The translations under genes were made by a program, and so were the position numbers. Shown in pieces: positions 20,261-30,829 of a stretch of DNA of 64,000 bases; within the stretch, counting starts at the first letter, position 1; every line of letters begins with the position of its first letter. The notes below the pieces were generated by a model. It did no database searches and was not told where the DNA came from. It saw nothing but the letters and a program-made list of their open reading frames with translations. Location of the stretch: the NCBI RefSeq assembly GCF_000002075.1, contig NW_004797719.1, positions 125,444 through 189,443 on the forward strand, read 5' to 3'. Source of the DNA: Aplysia californica. Its lineage: Eukaryota > Mollusca > Gastropoda > Aplysiida > Aplysiidae.

Positions 20261-20897
20261 ATGCTTTCCTCAGTTCCGTGAGTTGCTTTCAAATCTTTCC
20301 TTACATTTTGTACAAGTCCTCCCACATAGAACTTAGTATTTCAGAGGGAGCGATATATTCACAACCCGTAAGGACTGAGTATACTTATATATGATATGAA
20401 TTCTTTTCATCTCAGATGATAAATTTTTTGGAGCATGTTTCCTTTTCCGATAGAAAAATGGATCTCTTTCTCCTTTTTGAGTAAGAATTTGCGATTTTCC
20501 GTTGCGTTAAGTTGTATTTTTAAAATGTCACAACTCTGACTGCCTCTCTCTGGTGTCAGTATTTGAACTTGAAGTGTGTGTGTTGCAGTACATGTATTTC
20601 TCTTGTGAATAGAGCGGTGTCCTCTTAAACCCAACATGGTGAATCTGAAAACAGCAGTAAACCGAAGGAAAATAAAATCCCCGATTTAAAAGAATTTTTG
20701 GGTTGTTTTTTTTAGGGGGGTGGGGGGGGGGGTGGTTCTATCTGAGCGACGTCTTTAAACTGAAAACAGGGCTCGACCAAAGAAACCCCAGCAGGCCCAC
20801 CGAATTCTGTAGGAGCAGACTCCACCGTAGTTTAGAATTCTATGAGGTCAGTATCTGCTCCCATCAGGAAGAGTAGTGTTGTGGAAGAGACTTTTGG
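20261..20897. other. Unassigned sequence after the minisatellite
   Basis: No gene or known repeat recognised. It contains a poly(G)-rich run at 20716-20735. Confidence 0.4.
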
Positions 20898-21185
20898 GAT
20901 TCTAGTGTGTTCAACATTTTCCACAGATTATAATATTATTGTGTTGAGCACATGGCCCTCTCAGTGACCCACAGATTATATATATATAGTGTGTTGAACA
21001 TTTTCCACAGATTATATATATAATTCTAGTGTGTTGAACATGTTCCACAGATTATATATATAATTCTAGTGAGTTGAACATGTTCCACAGATTATATATA
21101 TAATTCTAGTGTGTTGAACATGTTCCACAGATTATATATATAATTCTAGTGTGTTGAACATGTTCCACAGATTATAATACTATTG
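20898..21185. repeat. 40-bp minisatellite
   Basis: About six to seven copies of ATTCTAGTGTGTTGAACATG plus TTCCACAGATTATATATATA; the outer copies are degenerate. Confidence 0.85.
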
Positions 21186-21329
21186 TGTTGAACACGTCTG
21201 GGTCTTACAGATTACATATTTGTGAGAAGTACACTATCATTGGCAAACTCTTCAAATGTAAACTTAGCCCAGACAGCAAAATCTTTCAGGATAGGGAAAC
21301 AAATTATTTCATTAAAAAAAATAATGTTA

Positions 21330-21410
21330 ACCACAAGTAGATCTAACCACAAGTAGATCTAACCACAAGTAGATCTAACCACAAGTAGATCTAACCACAA
21401 GTAGATCTAC
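21330..21410. repeat. 16-bp tandem repeat
   Basis: Five copies of AACCACAAGTAGATCT. Confidence 0.9.
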
Positions 21411-21929
21411 TTCATGTGTTTTTCTTGCTTTTTTTCAACATTTAAATTTGAATTTCGAAAAAAATATTTCTTGAGCTCAAGTTACAGATACCTACAAATA
21501 CATGTAGGCCTACCACAGAAACTGGAAAAAAACCCCAAAAAGTTTGGGCACACATCGTCATGTCGTAGTACTTTTAAACAGCTTGCAGACAAAGTGACTT
21601 TTACCAAAACTGAAAACCTGAGTTCTCTTACGTTTTTCATTTTGTTATTTTGTGAAGTCAGATTTTGTTGACTACATCATGTACGTTGGCAGCCTAGTTT
21701 CTTTTCCCACAACTTCACTGGTAATGATTTATGGAGGAGAAATAATTGTCAGTGGAAAAACAAATTTTGTCACAACAGGTTTACACCCTGGCAAATTCAA
21801 CAAATATATATAAAATATATTATATATTATATAGTACAGCACACACACATAGTGAAATGGGCAGGACTCTGAAATCTTTTTTATATGAACGTGACCATTT
21901 TCTACTTACCCAAGACTTTGAAATACCAG

Positions 21930-22160
21930 AACAAAACTTTGGGTAATTTGGTCTTGATCGGTATATAGTCCAAAACTTTGGGTAATTTGGTCTTGATCGG
22001 TATATAGTCCAAAACTTTGGGTAATTTGGTCTTGACCGGTATATAGTCCAAAACTTTGGGTAATTTGGTCTTGATCGGTATATAGTCCAAAACTTTGGGT
22101 AATTTGGTCTTGATCGGTATATAGTACAAAACTTTGGGTAATTTGGTCTTGGCCGGTAAC
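21930..22160. repeat. 39-bp minisatellite
   Basis: Six copies of AAAACTTTGGGTAATTTGGT plus CTTGATCGGTATATAGTCC. Open frames in all phases on the - strand (for example TKLPKVLDYIP repeats) are by-products. Confidence 0.9.
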
Positions 22161-22285
22161 AACAGAATCGTACAATTAAGTATGCTAATTTCTCCTTTTT
22201 TTTAGGACATTCCTTCTGTCCTGAGAAAGTTCTGCCCACAATATGAAAGATGTTGTTAGGAGCTATCAGTGATTTAAAAAAGTCT

Positions 22286-22465
22286 TAGTAAGAATTTTAC
22301 AGCACTTACAAGACAAAAAGTCATATATAAGTTCCCAAGAATAGTGTTCTTACATAGAGTAATGAACACAAAAAAGAAGGAGGAAGAGAGAAAAGGACGA
22401 TACATGTAGATGTTTCATAAAAAAGAAGGAGCAAACCACACCAGAGCACCCGCCAACCATCCACT
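22286..22465 (-). repeat. SL-A SINE copy, degenerate
   Basis: CTTAGTAAGAATTTTACAGC, a worn stem (AGCACTT...AAGTTCC), ACACAAAAAAGAAGG, GGACGATACATG and the head GAGCACCCGCCAACCATCCA. Confidence 0.7.
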
Positions 22466-23990
22466 ATCAGTGCTCTTTGGCCATACTATATATATATACA
22501 GAAGCATGTCAGATAGTCTGAATGTGCCAGTGATGATATATATTCTACATGCAAATGAAAAAAATATATGAAAATGAATGGGAGAAAAGACTTTTAACGG
22601 AGACACTTTTTTTGTGCACAGTGCTAATAACCACATGAGGAAGGAAATGAAATATCAAACTCAAACACATGTGAGAAATACCATCAGACACAGCAGAATT
22701 TATTGCACACACTCGCAAGTCACTCACAACACTTGCTCAGCTCTCAGAATCAGATCAACCTCTGAAAAGCTATATATCTTTATTTTCCTACACATCAGGC
22801 ATTGACATCAATCCTTTGTAAATGATAGTAAGTATTTTACAATGAACATCCAAGGTAGCAAAAATTTTAATCACGAACATCCTCCATCATTTCTGAGACT
22901 TTCTGTCAGAAAACGATTTAGGGACACGTTGCAGGTAGCAGAAAGTCGAAGTGTGAGGATTTAACGCCCAAATGAACACTATTAGTATTAGGTTATTTAA
23001 GTTTAACTCTTTATCTCCGAGGGGGGGGGGGGTAAACCCACTACGCCGGGGACCGGCTTGCCGGAGAGAAAGAGTTAAGAGGCAAGACCTCTGAATTTAC
23101 CGTCTGTCTCTGATAGAAACAGGCTTAACAATAGGCGGAGAGTCTTGAAAACTCCACAAAAGGACCCAAGTTCAAGAACACCCAGCCTGGTATTTGAACC
23201 AGGGCCATCTGCTCCAGAGTACAGCATGAAACCGACTCAGCTGATAGAGCTCTCCAAACAGCCTACGTAGCCTCAAAATATTGGAAGAGTCGGGACCGAA
23301 ACAGTTTTCACAGATACAAAATGCAAGACATAATTTTTTCATGAACACTGTAACTTATTGTCGCCAAAGAACTATTTTGTCCACGGTGTACTTAAATAAA
23401 CAGTCACTTTGGACAAAATAGATCTGAGGTGACAATATCATGAAGAGAGCAATGGGAGAAGTGCAGACAAAATGAGTCGTTTCTTCAAGGGTTTCAGCCC
23501 AAAGGAAATAGACGATATGTCAAATTTATACATTGAGTTTATGTACATTATTAGTATGAAGAAATAAAAGAAATGTAAAACTTGAAGATGGCATCACTTG
23601 AAAATCTACACAAATTTGACCCCTAGGTTGATTTTCAGCCCATACATTTCCATTAATTTATTGAGATAAGTAACTCGTTCTGTCATCGAGCTCACAAACA
23701 AACAGTTCAAGCACACAAATAGTCCAACATGGATGGAGCAATGAGCCACATGGATGGATCACCTGATTTCAACGGACAAGAAAAATGAGCACAAAACTCG
23801 AGCTTACTTCAATGGAATATCAAAAAATAGTCTCAGACTCAGAAAAAAACAACAACTGAACACATTAAACGATATTTTGATCTTCACACACAGTCACTTA
23901 GTCTAAGCTATAACAAAACAATCCGATCCGTGGAAACTCAGAGACTGCTGCCACATCATCATCTGTTCTTTCTCACATCGTGATCTAAAA
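22466..23990. other. 1.5 kb with no recognised gene
   Basis: AT-rich. A tRNA-like piece (GGTATTTGAACCAGGGCC, 23190-23207) may be an old SINE head. A G(11) run lies at 23020. No splice-consistent coding frame was seen. Confidence 0.4.
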
Positions 23991-24395
23991 TGTGAGGCAG
24001 CACGGTGAGCTCAGGCGCTTGTCAAAATCATGAATTGAAGAAACTGGCATTTTTCTGCTGGTTTGGAAATGGTATCGAATTTTCGTCTTTCCGCTTAACA
24101 CCTTTAATGTCTATTTAAAAACACATTTCAACGTGGATTTTACTGAAAACATTGATTAAAGGCACATAAAATGCAGATTTGCAGTTTTCAAAGACTCTCA
24201 AGCTTTGAAGTCACTTAACTTTGGCAGCCATTTTCTCGCTAGTTTGACCCCTGAAACCAGGTAACCCCCACCTCCTTCAATCCGTAATTGACTTCCTTTC
24301 AAGATAGATGGAAAATGCTTTTAGCGAAATCAAGATAAGTGAACAAGCTTTAGGATGATACCAATAACTCCATATATGCCCAAAAATTGAGGAGA
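23991..24395 (+). mobile_element. MITE family D, copy 4
   Basis: Left end TGTGAGGCAGCACGGTGAGC, family blocks AAGAAACTGGCATTTTTCTG and TTGGCAGCCATTTTCTCGCT; the right end has decayed. Confidence 0.7.
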
Positions 24396-24467
24396 ATGGG
24401 GCGCATCAAATGGTCCTAGTCTCATTCTCTTCTTAAAATAGCAAACGGGTTTAGATGAATTATATAT

Positions 24468-24900
24468 TTGTGTGGAATCGCAGTGAAAAATCAGTCGCTT
24501 GTCAAAATAAGGAAATTTAAGAAACTGGCATTCTCTGCCCGTCAGGCAATTTTTATCTTATTTTTTGTGTGTTTATTTTGGCTCAACACCTTTTTAAAAA
24601 CATATATCTGTCTCAATTTTACTCAAAAATATAGATCAAGGTCACAAAAAAATGTAAATTTGCAGTTTTCAAAAACAGTCAAACTTTGGAGTTGATCAAA
24701 CTTAGTCATTTTCTCGCTAATTGTACCCCTGACACCAGGTGACCCCCACCTCTTTCAAGTGCAAATGTCTCGACTTCTACTCAAGATTGAAGAGTATTTT
24801 TTTTCCAAAAGCAAAATAACTGAATAAGCTTTATGATGACACCATTGGCTCTATACGCCCAAAACTTGACACACGCCTGATTCTACCGCGTCGTGACACA
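24468..24900 (+). mobile_element. MITE family D, copy 5
   Basis: Directly follows copy 4 in the same orientation. Right end GATTCTACCGCGTCGTGACA intact, left end worn. Two adjacent same-strand copies suggest a tandem insertion or a local duplication. Confidence 0.7.
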
Positions 24901-25044
24901 TTTTGTACGAACAATGTCCTGTCAGAAACAAAACAAGTTTCCGCATCTCGTGAAAACCTTGTATTTTCACATATATATATACAACAAGTACTGTTTTGCT
25001 AGAGTAGCGACGATATGTAATGTGCTCAGACTCATCATTGCCTT

Positions 25045-25435
25045 TCTCACCCTGGATCAGGATATAGGCCACGGACAAACACTTTCTCACCCTGGATCAG
25101 GATATAGGCCACGGACAAACACTTTCTCACCCTGGATCAGGGTATAGGCCATGGTCAAACACTTTCTCACCCTGGATCAGGGTATAGGCCACGGACAAAC
25201 ACTTTCCACCTTTCTCTATCCTGGGCTAGCCTCTTGATGTTATTCCACGGCTTCCCACTTTTCTCTACATCAATTTCTGTGACTCTTCTCCAGGTTCCAC
25301 GTGGTCTTCCGCTTGATCTTTTACCCTGCGGATTCCAATCCAACACTTTCCTTGTTATGTAGCTTTCCGACTTCCTGAGAGTATCATGTCCATCCATCGC
25401 CAACGCCTTCTTCCTGACTCATAGAAGACCGCGAC
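25045..25435 (-). mobile_element. LINE 3' end with a fourfold-repeated 40-bp tail
   Basis: The - strand encodes a C-terminus: VLDWNPQGKRSSGRPRGTWR, then KSGKPWNNIKRLAQDRERWK and VFVRGLYPDPG. This is the common end of non-LTR retrotransposon polyproteins in invertebrates. Beyond the stop, CACTTTCTCACCCTGGATCA plus GGATATAGGCCACGGACAAA is repeated four times (25045-25205); the repeat includes the last codons. The 5' part of the element is absent. Confidence 0.7.
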
Positions 25436-25454
25436 ATAGCTCAGATTGCTGTGA

Positions 25455-25660
25455 CAAGTACACAGCTGTCACAGAGACAAGTACACAGCTGTCACAGTAC
25501 ACAACTGTCACAGTACACAGCTGTCACAGAGACAAGTACACAGCTGTCACAGAGACAAGTACACAACTGTCACAGTACACAACTGTCACAGTACACAGCT
25601 GTCACAGAGACAAGTACACAGCTGTCACAGAGACAAGTACACAGCTGTCACAGCTTTGGT
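25455..25660. repeat. Minisatellite of CACAGCTGTCACAG units
   Basis: Alternating units ACACAGCTGTCACAGAGACA-AGT and ACACA(A/G)CTGTCACAGT form a higher-order pattern about 61-100 bp long, repeated. Confidence 0.8.
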
Positions 25661-25852
25661 TCTCTCGGCATGCTGTGTCTGGTTCTGACCGGTACGGCCT
25701 CACCCCCGACTGTCTCAAGAAACGACATCTAAAGCAATCTTTCTGGCACAGAAACCCACACAGAGTTTGGTACAAAACAACGCTACTGCACACAAAGACA
25801 ACCTCCAGTCCTTCGACACTCATGGTATATGGGTAGAGAACCCTTTTGCTTT

Positions 25853-26704
25853 AGTAGGAGTTTTACGGCATTTGCAACACTATAAGGTCGTATAAGCGCC
25901 GAAGATTAGAGGTGTTACCAGGGAGTAGCAAACATACTTTACTTTACTTTTCCGATCCAGCGGCCATTTGGGTTCTAGCCCTTCGGTCTGTCGATATGGC
26001 AAAGAATTGACAGGTTTTAATCAGCTGTGCTTTGTCGCTGTATAGAGTGTTTCCGATGTCTGGGGAGGCAGGTAGGTAGGTGCTACGCAGGTCACAAAGT
26101 GCAGGGCAGTTAAAGAGGTGGTGGGGTACTGTTTCATCCTGGCAGTCGCACAACGGGCAGTCGGGTGGGGTATCCTTGCGGATCCTATTAAGGTAGGAGT
26201 TTAGTGGTATGTGTTGTGTTCGCAGGCGAAATATTGTGACTTGTTCTCTTCTACTCAGGGAATTTATTGCATCTTTAGAGTTGGGGGCTGTCATGTGTGC
26301 AAATACAGTTCTTCCAGTTTTGCCCATTGCCCATCCACTCAGCCACTGTTCCCTGGTGTTGCATTTGATGATGTTCTTGGCTGTCTGTTGTGATACTGGG
26401 TTGTGTGGTTGTGTTTGTGATGCTCCCTTCTTGGCAAGGGTGTCTGCTCTGTCGTTTCCTGGGATGTTGCTGTGGCCAGGTATCCACTGTAGTGTCAGGT
26501 CGACGGCACAGGTCTGTAGGAAGGTGTTGATTGTTTGAGCCACAGATAGGCAGGCTGGGCTTTCGAGATTCATGTTTTTCCCAGAGCTTGGAGTACTGAC
26601 TTTCCAGAGCTTGGAGTAGCAAACATAAAAAGAAGGAGGAGAGATCAGGACGATAGATGTTTGATAGGAAATAAGGAGCAAACCACACCAGAGCACCCGT
26701 CAAC
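25853..26704 (-). repeat. SL-A SINE interrupted by a LINE
   Basis: The tail side is at 25853-25936 (TTTTACGGCATTTGC, AAGATTAGAGGTGTTACC) and the head side at 26590-26704 (AACATAAAAAGAAGG, CACCAGAGCACCCGTCAACC). The two halves are continuous once the insert at 25937-26589 is set aside. Confidence 0.85.
25937..26589 (-). mobile_element. 5'-truncated LINE carrying RNase H and a CCHC-like end
   Basis: Flanked by a 15-bp target duplication GGAGTAGCAAACATA (25922-25936 and 26590-26604). The - strand frame, stop at 25944-25946, has the RNase H motif LQWIPGHSNIPGNDRADTLA and then CPLCDCQDETVPHHLFNCPA, a Cys/His cluster typical of the I/Jockey-type LINE C-terminus. The 3' tail is AAGTAAAGTAAAGT. Endonuclease and reverse transcriptase regions are missing, so this is a dead 3' fragment. 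Confidence 0.85.
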
Positions 26705-26744
26705 CACCCACACACGGAGTTCAGTACAAAACAACGCTACTGCT

Positions 26745-27385
26745 CACAGAGCCAACCTCCAGTCCTTTGACACTCACTCATAGTACAAGGGTAGACAACC
26801 TCCAGTCCTTTGACACTCACTCACAGTACAAGGGTAGACAACCTCCAGTCCTTTGACACTCACTCACAGTACAAGGGTAGACAACCTCCAGTCCTTTGAC
26901 ACTCACTCATAGTACAAGGGTAGACAACCTCCAGTCCTTTGACACTCACTCATAGTACAAGGGTAGACAACCTCCAGTCCTTTGACACTCACTCATAGTA
27001 CAAGGGTAGACAACCTCCAGTCCTTTGACACTCACTCATAGTACAAGGGTAGACAACCTCCAGTCCTTTGACACTCACTCACAGTACAAGGGTAGACAAC
27101 CTCCAGTCCTTTGACACTCACTCACAGTACAAGGGTAGACAACCTCCAGTCCTTTGACACTCACTCACAGTACAAGGGTAGACAACCTCCAGTCCTTTGA
27201 CACTCACTCATAGTACAAGGGTAGACAACCTCCAGTCCTTTGACACTCACTCACAGTACAAGGGTAGACAACCTCCATTTCTTCAACACTCACAGTACAA
27301 GGGTAGACAACCTCCATTTCTTCAACACTCATAGTACAAGGGTAGACAACCTCCATTTCTTCAACACTCATAGTACATGGGTACC
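26745..27385. repeat. 43-bp minisatellite
   Basis: About 12 near-identical copies of AGTACAAGGGTAGACAACCT plus CCAGTCCTTTGACACTCACTCAT, then three shorter copies with CCATTTCTTCAACACTCA. A single degenerate unit at 25800-25840 lies on the other side of the SL-A/LINE insertion. Confidence 0.9.
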
Positions 27386-27743
27386 CAGTATGTTCTAGCT
27401 CTGCCACAAATCATTCACAGTTTCTGTAGCTCGCTGCTGTTGGAGCAAAAGGAGGTTATTTTTTTGCTGACCAAATAAAGAGAATGAGAAAGAAAATTTG
27501 TCAACAGTAGCATTAGATAATTAAGTAGGAACCGTTTTACACTTTCAAAAAAAGCATTTGTTCCAAGCGGCGGTGAAGTTCGGAGGTTTGAGGTGTCTGG
27601 GTTTGAACAGCCCGACACTATGACTGGGTCTACCAACAGGAGCTCAGGCCAGCTGTGCCACAGATCTGACGCTTAGACTTGCGCAGGTTGTGCTTGGGTA
27701 GATTGACCTCATCGTAAGTTTAGTTTTAATAAGAGTTCTTGTT

Positions 27744-27914
27744 GTTTTAGTAAGTGTTTAAAGGCACTTGCAACACAAAAAGGTCATATAAGTGCCGAAG
27801 ATTAGAGGTGTTACAAGAGAGTAACAAACACAAAAAAGAAGGAGAGATAAGGACGATAGATGTTTGACAGGAAAGAAGAAGTAAACCACACCAGAGCACC
27901 TGTCAACCACTCAT
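27744..27914 (-). repeat. SL-A SINE copy
   Basis: Stem AGGCACTT...AAGTGCCG, body GATTAGAGGTGTTACAAGAG and head CACCAGAGCACCTGTCAACC. Confidence 0.85.
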
Positions 27915-28084
27915 GTAAGAGTTCTACAAAACTTGAAACACAATTAGGTCATTTAAGTGCAGAAGATTAGAGGAGCGACTAGAAAGTAATATACAACAAG
28001 AAAAGAAGGAGAAGAGATAAAGACGATAGAAGTTTGATCGGAAAGAAGGAGCAAACCACACCAGAGCACTCGCCAACCACCCAC
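27915..28084 (-). repeat. SL-A SINE copy, degenerate, abutting the previous one
   Basis: Follows head to tail with no spacer. The stem has decayed (AAAACTT...AAGTGCA). It lies within 34 bp of the stop codon of the ankyrin/SOCS gene, so that gene's 3' UTR is either very short or includes the SINEs. Confidence 0.75.
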
Positions 28085-28117
28085 ATTTTAAGTTTCAGAA
28101 TAGAAGAAATAATGTCA

Positions 28118-30829
28118 TCACACTTTCACAAATTCACTAACAACGTCAGAAAACTTGAGGTATCGCTTCACCTGCGACGGCAGAGGTAATGCGTCCAATT
28201 TGTCGTCAACGTTCGGGCAGATGGTGTCTCGGATCCGCACCCGACACAAATCCTGCAGCGTTCTGGGATTGGAGGCGTGCACGTACAGGTCTTGGAGAAG
28301 CTCCTGGCATCTCTCCCCGATCCCCTCCAGGTGGACCACGAAAGACCGGAGCCTGTCCAGCCGACAAACGGTCACTACGGTCCCCGCGGCGACCAGAAGA
28401 TCAACGACGACTCGGATCGTCTCGGGCCATGCCGTCGAGTTCATGAACGCTGGGTTTTTGATGGCTGTCATGAGGGGGGACAACTGGTGGAAGTCGTCCG
28501 CGTTCACGTTGGCTTTGTAGGCCAGGAGGAGGTGGATCTTCCTGAGGTCCTGGGCGATGCAGGCGTAGTGTAGTGCCGTCTTCCACGACTTTGAGCAAGC
28601 GTTTACGTCGGCTCCCCACCGCAGCAGCAGTCTCAAGGTCGTCAGACTAGCCTGCTGGTGGAAGCACGCGGTTTGCAGCGGGGTCATGCCCAGTATGTTC
28701 GGTTTGTTCACGTCGGCGCCGTAGTGGTGCAAAACCTGAAGATATGAAACAAAAAAACAGGCGATATATATAATAAGTGTGTATGTCTTAGACAGAGAAA
28801 TGAGCTTCAAAATTAATAAGAAAGCTTTAAGGGCAGTTGTATAAATCGTGTTGGAGAACTCAAGCAATATCTCTCTCTGTCTCTTTCTCCCTCTATCCAT
28901 CTCTCCTCCATCTCTCTCTCTCTCCACTCTCCCATTTCTCTTCTACCTCCCTCCCCCTCTCTCCTCCATCTCTCTCTCTCTCCACTCTACCATTTCTCTT
29001 CTACCTCCCCCCCCTCTCTCCTCCATCTCTCTCTCTCTCCACTCTACCATTTCTCTTCTACCTCCCCCCCTCTCTCCTCCAATCTCTCTCTCTAAATTTC
29101 TCTCTCTGTCTGTCTGTCTATCTATCTATCTGTCTGTCCGTCCGTCTGTCTGTCTGTCTGTCTTTCTGTCTCTCTCTCTCTGAGTCCATCTCTCTCCTCC
29201 CTTCCTCTCTCTCCAACCATACCTTCATCATCTCTATATTGTCGTGCTCACAAGCGTGACTCAAGAAGGCTCCCTGCCCAATGTTTGCCCCAGCCTCAAT
29301 CAGGAGCTTCAGAGCTTCAACGAGCGGGGCTCGAACCAGGAGCTCCACGGGCTGCCCCTCTGGCACATTCGGGTCGCAGCCGGCCTTCAGCAGGAGGTCA
29401 ATGAGTTCCACGTTCCTGGCCAGACACACACGCACCAAGGGCGTCTCGCCGTCAACATCTCTTGCGTTAACGTCCGCCCCTCTCTCGATGAGCAGCCTCA
29501 CAACGGGGATGTTGCTTTCTGAACAGGCCAGGTGTAGACCTGTGTTGCCATCCTCATCCTTGCAGGAAAAAAAAATATACATTACAGTCTAGAATGTGTA
29601 TATAGCGAAACACATACATGCTGAAACACACATCACACACATACATGCTGAAACACACATCACACACATACATGCTGAAACACACATCACACACATACAT
29701 GCTGAAACACACATCACACACATACATGCTGAAACACACATCACACACATACATGCTGAAACACACATCACACACATAATGAAAAACACACATAGCGAGC
29801 AGTTTTCAGGTCCAAAATTTTTCTAAAACGTGTATTCTTTGTATTTAAAACATATTATATATATAGTGAAATTAGAATGCAATAAAAATATATTCACATC
29901 TAATTGATTTCACTACGTACAAGAACGACTAACTAGTAGCTTTTGTAACTTCCATCAATTCTTATTCCACTCAGAAGGTTAAAAACTTTTTAGCTAACAA
30001 AGAGAGAGAAATAAAAAGGTAACAGTAGAGGAAAATGCTTGTCAAGTGCTAGTACTCGATTGCTTCAGGCGTCTGTTCCTCTCACATGGTTAAAACACCC
30101 CCCTCCCCCCAAAAAAACAACAAATCAGGATCACAGGATCACCGACAGGCCAGTTAAGAATAAACAAGGAAGCTAAACAGCTGGTGTGGAGTCCTTCCAC
30201 CTGTGTTTTTTTAACATTATAACACTGTCCCCGTCGTTTTATGCAAGAAAAATTATGAAATTATGCAAACTGAGCCCCAAAAATGTGAAATTATGCGATT
30301 CTGGTAATTTTAACCAAAAATGATAAAGGAAAATAATCAGAAATTATACAAAAAATGATTAAATTCAGCTAAATTATGCGGAATGCATAAAACCACGGGG
30401 AAGGACAATATAATGACACTGAATTTAATAAGACAGTCATGTGTCTAAAACAACCACTTTTCTTCTTGATAATGGGAGGCCATTTTTCAAAATTTTGACT
30501 ATACTTAAAAAACTCACAACAGCATTGATGTCGGCATTCGCTTGTAACAGTTTCCGCACCACACCCGTGTTTCCACCACTATGATCACAGGCAAAGTGCA
30601 GCGGTCTTTTGCTGAGGAAGTCGGAGCACTTGTTGGGATCGGCGCCATGGAAGAGGAGAACGGTGACAAGATCCTCTCGGTTGTGCTTGCAGGCCAGACA
30701 CAGCGGGGTCAGCCGATTCCTCAGCACAGTGTTGACCAGATCCTCGTCCAGGTGACAGCCCACACGCAGAAAAGTCTCGAGTTCGCTGTACGAGATGAAA
30801 TCCCAGTTGGTCAGCTCCAGTACGTTCAT
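28118..30829 (-). CDS. Ankyrin-repeat and SOCS-box protein (ASB-like), complete
   Basis: Three exons on the - strand: 30829-30518 (ATG at 30829-30827), 29558-29223 and 28735-28118. All joins are phase 0 with GT/AG borders, giving 421 residues. About eight ankyrin repeats run from near residue 38 to 330; consensus pieces include DEDGNTGLHLACSE, LLIERGADVNARDVDGETPL and TPLQTACFHQQ. The C-terminus has a SOCS box: LQDLCRVRIRD (elongin BC box, L...C..I pattern) followed by DALPLPSQVKRYLKF (cullin-5 box, LPLP). By family it is the substrate receptor of an elongin BC-cullin 5 ubiquitin ligase; the substrate is unknown. Exon junctions fall inside ankyrin repeats. Which vertebrate ASB is closest was not settled. 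An untranslated 5' exon may lie upstream. Confidence 0.88.
28860..29215. repeat. CT-rich intronic repeat
   Basis: Three to four copies of a unit of about 60 bp containing CTCCACTCTACCATTTCTCT and TCTACCTCC, then CTGT and CTAT simple repeats. It sits in the second ankyrin/SOCS intron next to the donor of exon 29223-29558. Confidence 0.85.
29600..29780. repeat. 27-bp minisatellite
   Basis: About seven copies of ACACATCACACACATACATG plus CTGAAAC in the first ankyrin/SOCS intron. Confidence 0.9.
30225..30397. mobile_element. MITE with CTGTCCCCGT ends, copy 2
   Basis: CTGTCCCCGTCGTTTTATGC at the left and GCATAAAACCACGGGGAAGG at the right; the interior matches the copy at 16197-16375 in inverse (AATTATGCAAACTGAGCCCC, GAAATTATGCGATTCTG). 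It lies in the first intron of the ankyrin/SOCS gene. Confidence 0.75.

Noticed and set aside
21820-22239. Repeated TKLPKVLDYIP / DQITQSFGLYT frames on the - strand
   Set aside because: All phases of a 39-bp minisatellite are open; no gene structure.
25455-27385. CRISPR-like alternation of repeats
   Set aside because: No unique spacers, animal context and no cas genes; these are minisatellites.
28155-28573. Overlapping + strand frames opposite the ankyrin/SOCS exon
   Set aside because: Shadows of the GC-rich coding exon on the - strand.
29554-29826. Cys-rich VCFSMYVCD repeat frame
   Set aside because: Translation of the 27-bp CACACAT minisatellite in an intron.
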